NCBI GenBank assembly: GCA_943736015.1
Contig: OX031063.1
Coordinates: 35,370,172-35,434,171, forward strand
Direction of reading: 5' to 3'
DNA length: 64,000 bases
DNA from: Tridacna crocea
Lineage: Eukaryota; Mollusca; Bivalvia; Cardiida; Cardiidae
Program-made: the position numbers and the translations under genes
Shown here: positions 51,885 through 64,000 of the stretch, one piece after another
Layout of the letters: every line of letters starts with the position of its first letter
Numbering within the stretch: the stretch's first letter is position 1
The notes under the pieces: generated by a model
Database searches by the model: none
What the model saw: only the letters and a program-made list of their open reading frames with translations
Told to the model about the DNA's origin: nothing

Positions 51885-52446
51885 TGTTACGAGTCAGGCG
51901 TAACTAGAAAGAAGAAGCCAGCAACAAACCCGATAACAATTAACAGAATTTATTAACAAAAATATCAAATAAACAGTGACAATATTACAATAGTACAGAA
52001 CAATACCTTAGACGTTAAATTCAGAAGACAAACTATTCCAGTCTTAATTCCAGTCTGATCCTGATCCAAACTGAATGTAATCCAAGCACACAAAGTAATC
52101 CTCACTTTAGTCTAGTCTGATCCAAATCCAAACTGAATGTAATCCAGGCACTAATTATGACACAAACACAAGATAATCCCCACTGTAGTCTGGCAATCAT
52201 GTATTAACTAGTGAACACCGAGATGTAAAGAGCTTTTCCTTTTATAATAACAGAGAAACTTCCAGAAAATTCATGTTAAAATCAGTTGCATAACTTCTAG
52301 TAAACAGATTGTAAAAAGGCCTGGAAACTTCCAGCACAATATTCTGCAAGAGAGAATCCAGTTCTAAAAATAGCAACAGGGGAAAACCATTCAAAAATAG
52401 ATACACACATGAACAAAGCTAATAATAACTGGGCATGTACATAACA
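51885..52446 (-). repeat. 5' LTR of the retrotransposon
   Basis: 562 bp. In element sense it starts TGTTATGTAC and ends GACTCGTAACA. It contains TATAAAAG about 200 nt in and AATAAA about 490 nt in, placing U3, R and U5 in the normal order. Confidence 0.96.
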
Positions 52447-52450
52447 ATGT

Positions 52451-52630
52451 CCTCAAAAAAGAAGATGTTTTAAAACATTCTGTAAAAGGAGAAAATGCTG
52501 ATATACCCAGAATTTTCTTCTGTTCTTGCAACGTTTTCTACCCGTCAATAAACAAATTACCATTTTTGTGTGACATTAATTAAATTTTAATTTGTCTTCT
52601 GCAAATACTTAGAATTTTGCTAAGTCTTAA
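52451..52630 (+). repeat. Family A MITE, right piece split by the LTR element
   Basis: Diverged hairpin and distal half, ending at TTAA 52627-52630, which it shares with the next copy. Confidence 0.7.
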
Positions 52631-52853
52631 CTCTTTACCACACAATCCCAACTTTTAATGACTCTGAGAAAGAAAGGCTTTGAAAACATTGTGGGAAAAG
52701 GAGAAAATGCTGGTAACCAGCATTTTCTCCTTTTCCCACAATGTTTTCTACCCTTTCCAAATCAAATTTCAGCTTTTGATTCACATTTATTTTGTCGTCT
52801 GCAAATGCTTTCAATTTGGACCAGTCTAAAGTTTTGTCATTTGGTAGAGTTAA
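52627..52853 (+). mobile_element. Family A MITE
   Basis: Both TTAAs intact, perfect-looking hairpin; shares its left TTAA with the LTR-split copy. Confidence 0.94.
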
Positions 52854-53129
52854 ATGCTGTTGTTTGATACTTAGTTGTAAAATTGATATATAACCTTTGC
52901 TAGGATATGATGTGTAATCCTTAAATTTTTGAAAAGGGCTGGAGCGAATACACAGATTACTAGACATTTTTGTCAAAAAGACATGTATAATTTTGAATGT
53001 CAAGGTTGATTTTCATGGATAATTATATTACAAAATTTTGGACATTATAAGTCCAAGATTATACCTCACATTCTAGTATATAGGTAGTTTATATTAGAAG
53101 CTCACTGTTTTGAAAAGGTAGACATTGTC

Positions 53130-53185
53130 GATCTAAGATCAGACTGCATATTCTGTAGAGTGTGAACTTGGATCTGCACTGTTTA
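53130..53185. repeat. Family C palindrome fragment
   Basis: ctaagatcagactgcatatt / agtgtgaacttggatctgca. Confidence 0.5.
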
Positions 53186-53414
53186 GTAGACAAATTTTTG
53201 GTTCTCTGGAAAAGATATCATCAGATGTACATCAGCAGGATGATCAGCTTAGTGTGTAGCATTGAAATAAAGATTTACCTTAGAGAATCAGGGTCTTTTA
53301 TGTTTTCTGTTCTTTTCTACTTAAACTTCGATCCAGATTTTCCTGATAGTTATGGAAGGGGTATTTTGAAAACAGAGTTATCAGTGAAATGTTGAGATAA
53401 TGGACAAGGGATAT

Positions 53415-53641
53415 TATCTTTTTACCACACAATCCGGAGTTTTGACAACCCTGAGAAAGCAGCCTTTTGAAAACATTGTGGGAAAAGGAGAAAATGCTGG
53501 TTACCAGCACTTTCTTCTTTTCCCTCAATGTTTTCTCTATTTTCAGACACAGGTTTCATCATGTTATTGGCATTTATTTTGTTGTCTGCAAATTCTTCAA
53601 TTTGGACACATCTAAGAAATACCTGTGTGGTAAAGAGTTAA
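53415..53641 (+). mobile_element. Family A MITE, first of a joined pair
   Basis: Left TTAA decayed; right TTAA 53638-53641 shared. Confidence 0.88.
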
Positions 53642-53850
53642 CCCATTACCACACAATCCCTACTATTTTGGATGACCCTTAGAAAGAAGCCTTTAATGAA
53701 AATTGTGGGAAAATGAGAAAATGCTGGGAACCAGGTTACAATGTTTTCTACCCTTCACAAAACAAATTCCAAATTTTCAGTCAATGTTTTATTTTGTCAT
53801 CTGCAATGCTTTGTTTTGGACAAGCCTAAAATATTGTGGTAACGAGTTAT
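53638..53850 (+). mobile_element. Family A MITE, second of a joined pair
   Basis: Second hairpin arm deleted (gctgggaaccaggttacaat). Confidence 0.85.
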
Positions 53851-53885
53851 CAAACAGGCTCATTAACTTGACTATCATCAGGAAT

Positions 53886-53982
53886 CATTTGGTTACCAGC
53901 ATTTTGTCCTTTTTCCACAGTGTTTTGAAAAGGCTTCTTTCTCAGAGTCGTTAAAAGTCGAGATTGTGTGGTAAAGAGTTAA
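53886..53982 (-). repeat. Family A MITE, half copy
   Basis: From the loop to TTAA 53979-53982 only. Confidence 0.8.
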
Positions 53983-54414
53983 AAGAAGTCCTGCATGAAC
54001 AGTGGTTAAGGTACAAGATTTGAAACTTGGTGGTCCCTAGTTTTATCCAAGGGGCGTAATCAAGAAAAGATAAATTATACGCACGACGTAGGCATTCTCA
54101 AGCGCACAAATGTGGGGAGAGCACGAGAGAGGGTTCTCCGCTCGTGTTGGGGGGGGGGGGCCTCCCCCAAGAAACTTTAGATATTCAAGATGGTTGTAGA
54201 ATGATTTGGAGCCTCTCCTGAGGTAGAAATTTGGTCTTCAAAGACAGGTTTGATTCTGCCTCAACGGCCAAACTGAAAAATACCAGAAAAGAGGCAACCT
54301 ACGACCTATTTTTTTTACATTACGCACATGTGTGGTGTGGGTAATAGATGCTACACCTATGGATCCTCACCTAAGAGCGCTGGGTTTTTCAATGGTCTGT
54401 CCCTAGGTGGATAT

Positions 54415-54642
54415 TTAACCCTTTCCCAAACAATCCCTAGGTTTTATGACCCAGAGATTAAGCCTTTTGAAAACGTTTTGGGAAAAGGAGAAAATGCTGG
54501 TAACCAGCATTTTCTCCTTTTCTGGCAATGTTTTCTACCCTTCCCAACGTAACTTCTATTCTTTAGTCACATTCATTTTTTCGTCTGCAAATGCTTTCAA
54601 TCTGGACCAGTCTTATCAATTTGTCATTTGGTAAAGAGTTAA
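54415..54642 (+). mobile_element. Family A MITE, first of a joined pair
   Basis: TTTCCC-type left end; right TTAA 54639-54642 shared. Confidence 0.92.
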
Positions 54643-54865
54643 CCCATTACCACACAATCCCTACTTTTGATGCCCCTGAGAAAGAAGCCTTTTGAAAACA
54701 CTGTAGGAAAAGGAGAAAATGCTGGTAACCAGCATTTTCTCCTTTTCCCACAGTGTTTCTACCCTTCCCAAAACACATTTCAATTTTTCAATCAATTTTA
54801 TTTTGTCGTCTGCAAATATTTTAAATTTGAACCAGTCTAAAATTTTGTCGTTTGGTAATGAGTTC
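54639..54865 (+). mobile_element. Family A MITE, second of a joined pair
   Basis: CATTACC subtype; right TTAA decayed to TTCC. Confidence 0.92.
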
Positions 54866-55130
54866 CAGCATAGCATTAGATAAATCCAAGACACACATGA
54901 GTAGGTGAGCTGGCACTGTGATGTGACTGAAATACGGTAAAAAGTAGCATTAGAAAAATTGAATGGGTTAATCAAATTAAGAGGTCTATTAGATAAATGG
55001 ATTAGAAAAGATAGTGCTTTCTACAAGATAGGATGTCTCTACAATTCATGAAAAAAAGCATAAATGTAATCTTATGGGTTGAAAATCCCTTTATTGTCTA
55101 TCTTCCCAATTTTATCGCCTTGACGGCATA

Positions 55131-55281
55131 CCACAGGAATTTGACATTCTATAACCAAAATAAATGATCAAATATGAAAAAGAATCTCCCCTATATAATA
55201 TAGTGTATATTATATAGGGGAGATTTTTTTTCTTCATATTTTACCATTTATTTTTGGTTATAGAATGTCAAATTCCTGTGG
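55131..55281. repeat. 151-bp near-perfect hairpin
   Basis: Arms of about 70 bp: ccacaggaatttgacattct at left and its inverse agaatgtcaaattcctgtgg at right, closing on tcccctatataatata. Different family from the MITEs; possible foldback transposon upstream of ABCE1. Confidence 0.85.
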
Positions 55282-55559
55282 ACATACATTGGTGATAGCA
55301 AGCTTAGTACAACCTTTTATAAATCATGACGATTTAAGTCACTTATTATAATCTTATAATCAGCTCAATCACCACTGGAAAGTGGTTTGTTCACTGGTAC
55401 AATATTTAGTAGGGTTTTCTCAAACTTTGACTGGCCTGAAGGATGATGACTAAGGCTCTTTGACAATGACCCCCCCTTGTTTATGTGAATATTGACTCTT
55501 CAAATTTTTGAAATGATCCCCAAAATTGATATTTGTGCCCTCTTTTATTCATTTGAAGG

Positions 55560-55745
55560 GGTTAAATAACGCCAAAAATCAGAAATTAAAGGGAAAATCC
55601 TGCGACGTTAATGTTTGTATTGTGAGGCACATAGGATATCTTGTCTTTGGTTAAACTAGCCCATACACCGTATTACGAGGGCATGTGGAAATCGCGAAAG
55701 CGGCCATCTTACCGACGGGAAACCGGCTAGAAGAATCTGTGAGTT
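55560..55745 (+). promoter_or_regulatory. Candidate ABCE1 promoter and noncoding first exon
   Basis: CpG-richer patch with gcggccatctt (about 55698-55708), whose reverse AAGATGGCCGC resembles a YY1 site of the kind found at starts of translation-factor genes, followed by a GTGAGT donor at about 55738. This would splice to the acceptor at 56522. Exact start not determinable. Confidence 0.35.
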
Positions 55746-56547
55746 CTTACATCGACAAGAAGGTATTTCTATGCTGTTTTAAATCTAAATCTTCAAACTG
55801 TTGATAAAAGACCTTTAGCAGATGTTCTGGTTATATTTAAAACGATCTTGACAAATACAGAAAAATATTTTACTCGCGGAAGGTCGCTCAAGATTCGCAA
55901 AAGTCTTCGTAAAAGTTCGTCAATCAATTTACCATATGTTGACATCCCTTTCTTAACTTGAACGTCACAAACTCGAGGTTTTATTGACATTTTGGGTATA
56001 ACACTGACAACCCCCTCACTATGGAGTTGAATATATGGTACAGCGATTTATTAGTGAAAAGGTATCAAAATTCAAATTCACGAGATTATCGGCGTCATTC
56101 CGTTGACGTATCTTCATTTTGATGAGTTTTTGGATACAGGAGGAAATGAGGGTAGAGGGGGTAGAGGGAGTTGCCTTTGAAATTTTTGAATAGATAGAGC
56201 TCGGAGGTTTGACAGATAGACATAGAATTTTATTAGATTTACCACTTTTAAAAGTGGCCCTTCCGATTTTGGGACAATTTTTTTTACAAAAATACGAAAA
56301 TAATCATCCTTATACTCACTACTTTAATTTTCATTCATTAAACCCTAGTAGTTGAAAACCATCTGACAGGACTGGCTTTTATACTACCTTCAGCCTGAAG
56401 GTATCTGCTCCGATGCTATTTTTGTGACTGGTCTTCGCAATCAGACTTCAGACTGAAGGTAGCTTTTATACATATTTACAGTATATTTGTATTCCTTCAA
56501 CAGTATATTTTTATTCTTTCAGTGGTTAAAAGAACAACAAAAACAAT

Positions 56548-63526
<6,979 letters not shown>

Positions 63527-63572
63527 TAATTTCACAGATTATGCCTGTATATCACTGAAATTCATGATTCAC

Positions 63573-63831
63573 TTATCCCTTTCCCAAACAATCCCTGGTT
63601 TTTACGGGTCTGGAATAGTAGCCTTTTGAAAACATTGTTGGAAAAGGAGAAAATGCTGGTAACCAGCATTTTCTCCTTATCCCACAATGTTTTCTACTCT
63701 ATCATAGACAGAAATCATCTTTTCTACTCTATCATAGACAGAAATCATCTTTTCAGCATAAGTTGAATTGTCGTCTGCAAATGCTTTCAATTTGGTCTAG
63801 TCCAAAAGTTTATGGTTTGGGAAAGGGTTAA
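63573..63831 (+). mobile_element. Family A MITE, TTTCCC subtype, with 30-bp duplication
   Basis: Ends CCCTTTCCCAAAC..GTTTGGGAAAGGG; interior tttctactctatcatagaca unit doubled exactly (63691-63720, 63721-63750). Confidence 0.93.
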
Positions 63832-64000
63832 ATAGTGTTATGCATCTGTAAGATAGTTTAGTGCTGGGCAATCGGTTTAAAATCTCAATCGATTATCGCT
63901 TTGTAATCAGCAGAGCAAACCAACTAGCTATCGATAGTACAATCGGTTTCTCCATTTAACTGAGAATACCTTTGTGTCTTAAATACTGCGACAATATTGT

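Larger units (their letters stand above)
46168..52446 (-). mobile_element. Gmr1-like Ty3/gypsy LTR retrotransposon, full length
   Basis: 6279 bp on the minus strand. Two 562-bp LTRs (TG..CA) that I read as identical, a 4-bp target duplication ATGT (46164-46167 and 52447-52450), a tRNA-Pro primer-binding site and a polypurine tract. The pol order is protease, integrase, reverse transcriptase, RNase H, seen directly inside one reading frame. This is the Ty1/copia-like order known in the Gmr1 group of Ty3/gypsy elements. No envelope-like frame follows RNase H. The copy is broken: one TGA inside the reverse transcriptase and a change of frame in the purine-rich part of gag. It is inserted in a family A MITE between TMEM218 and ABCE1. 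Confidence 0.95.

Noticed and set aside
46168-52446. Identity with the Steamer retrotransposon of clams
   Set aside because: LTR length, primer tRNA and pol order all differ from what is known of Steamer.
53985-54050. Possible tRNA-like A and B boxes (gtggttaaggtac, gtccctagtttt)
   Set aside because: No cloverleaf and poor B box; not supported as a tRNA gene or SINE.

Overview
This is eukaryotic, spliced, AT-rich DNA, almost certainly from a bivalve mollusc. The evidence is metazoan single-copy genes broken by GT-AG introns, together with repeat families of a kind I associate with bivalve genomes (TTAA-flanked palindromic MITEs, elements beginning 'caagagggcc..ggccct', foldback elements with ends like GTGCAACACGCG). 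Nothing here fixes the genus.

Layout. (1) 1-24189, minus strand: the polo-like kinase 4 gene (PLK4), 15 coding exons and 1013 codons. The first exon is at the right, and the exon(s) for the last polo box lie off the left edge. (2) 24190-28370: the PLK4 upstream region, two DNA-transposon relics, a SINE, and a 1.3 kb element with tandem repeats nested in a MITE. (3) 28599-33403, minus: a 716-residue protein joining TPR-like helical repeats to a C-terminal SGNH-hydrolase-like domain with a complete Ser/Asp/His set. (4) 33583-36190: a four-level nest of transposons. (5) 36593-45184, plus: TMEM218, a ciliary transition-zone membrane protein of 117 residues in three exons. (6) 46168-52446, minus: a complete Ty3/gypsy-class LTR retrotransposon with two 562-bp LTRs that look identical, integrase in front of reverse transcriptase (the Gmr1-type order), a SCAN-like capsid and a tRNA-Pro primer-binding site. 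Its polyprotein is broken by one TGA and a frame change. (7) 56548 to beyond the right edge, plus: ABCE1/RLI, the ribosome-recycling ATPase, first five coding exons.

The repeat landscape is the most unusual part. One TTAA-flanked MITE family (here 'family A', about 225-230 bp, piggyBac-like CCC..GGG ends, a central palindrome of about 65 bp) has about 40 full or near-full copies and roughly 20 fragments. Related families B and C share its outer ends or its TTAA target. Copies sit in every large intron, often within 16-26 bp of exons; one ends 4 bp from a stop codon. They are repeatedly joined end to end through a single shared TTAA, and they host other transposons, including the LTR element.

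The four genes are not an operon and share no pathway. PLK4 (centriole duplication) and TMEM218 (cilium) are functionally adjacent, but nothing in the sequence shows this is more than chance. TMEM218 and the TPR-SGNH gene are head to head and may share a promoter. All calls were made by reading the sequence; no database search was possible. Family letters A-H are labels used only in this annotation.
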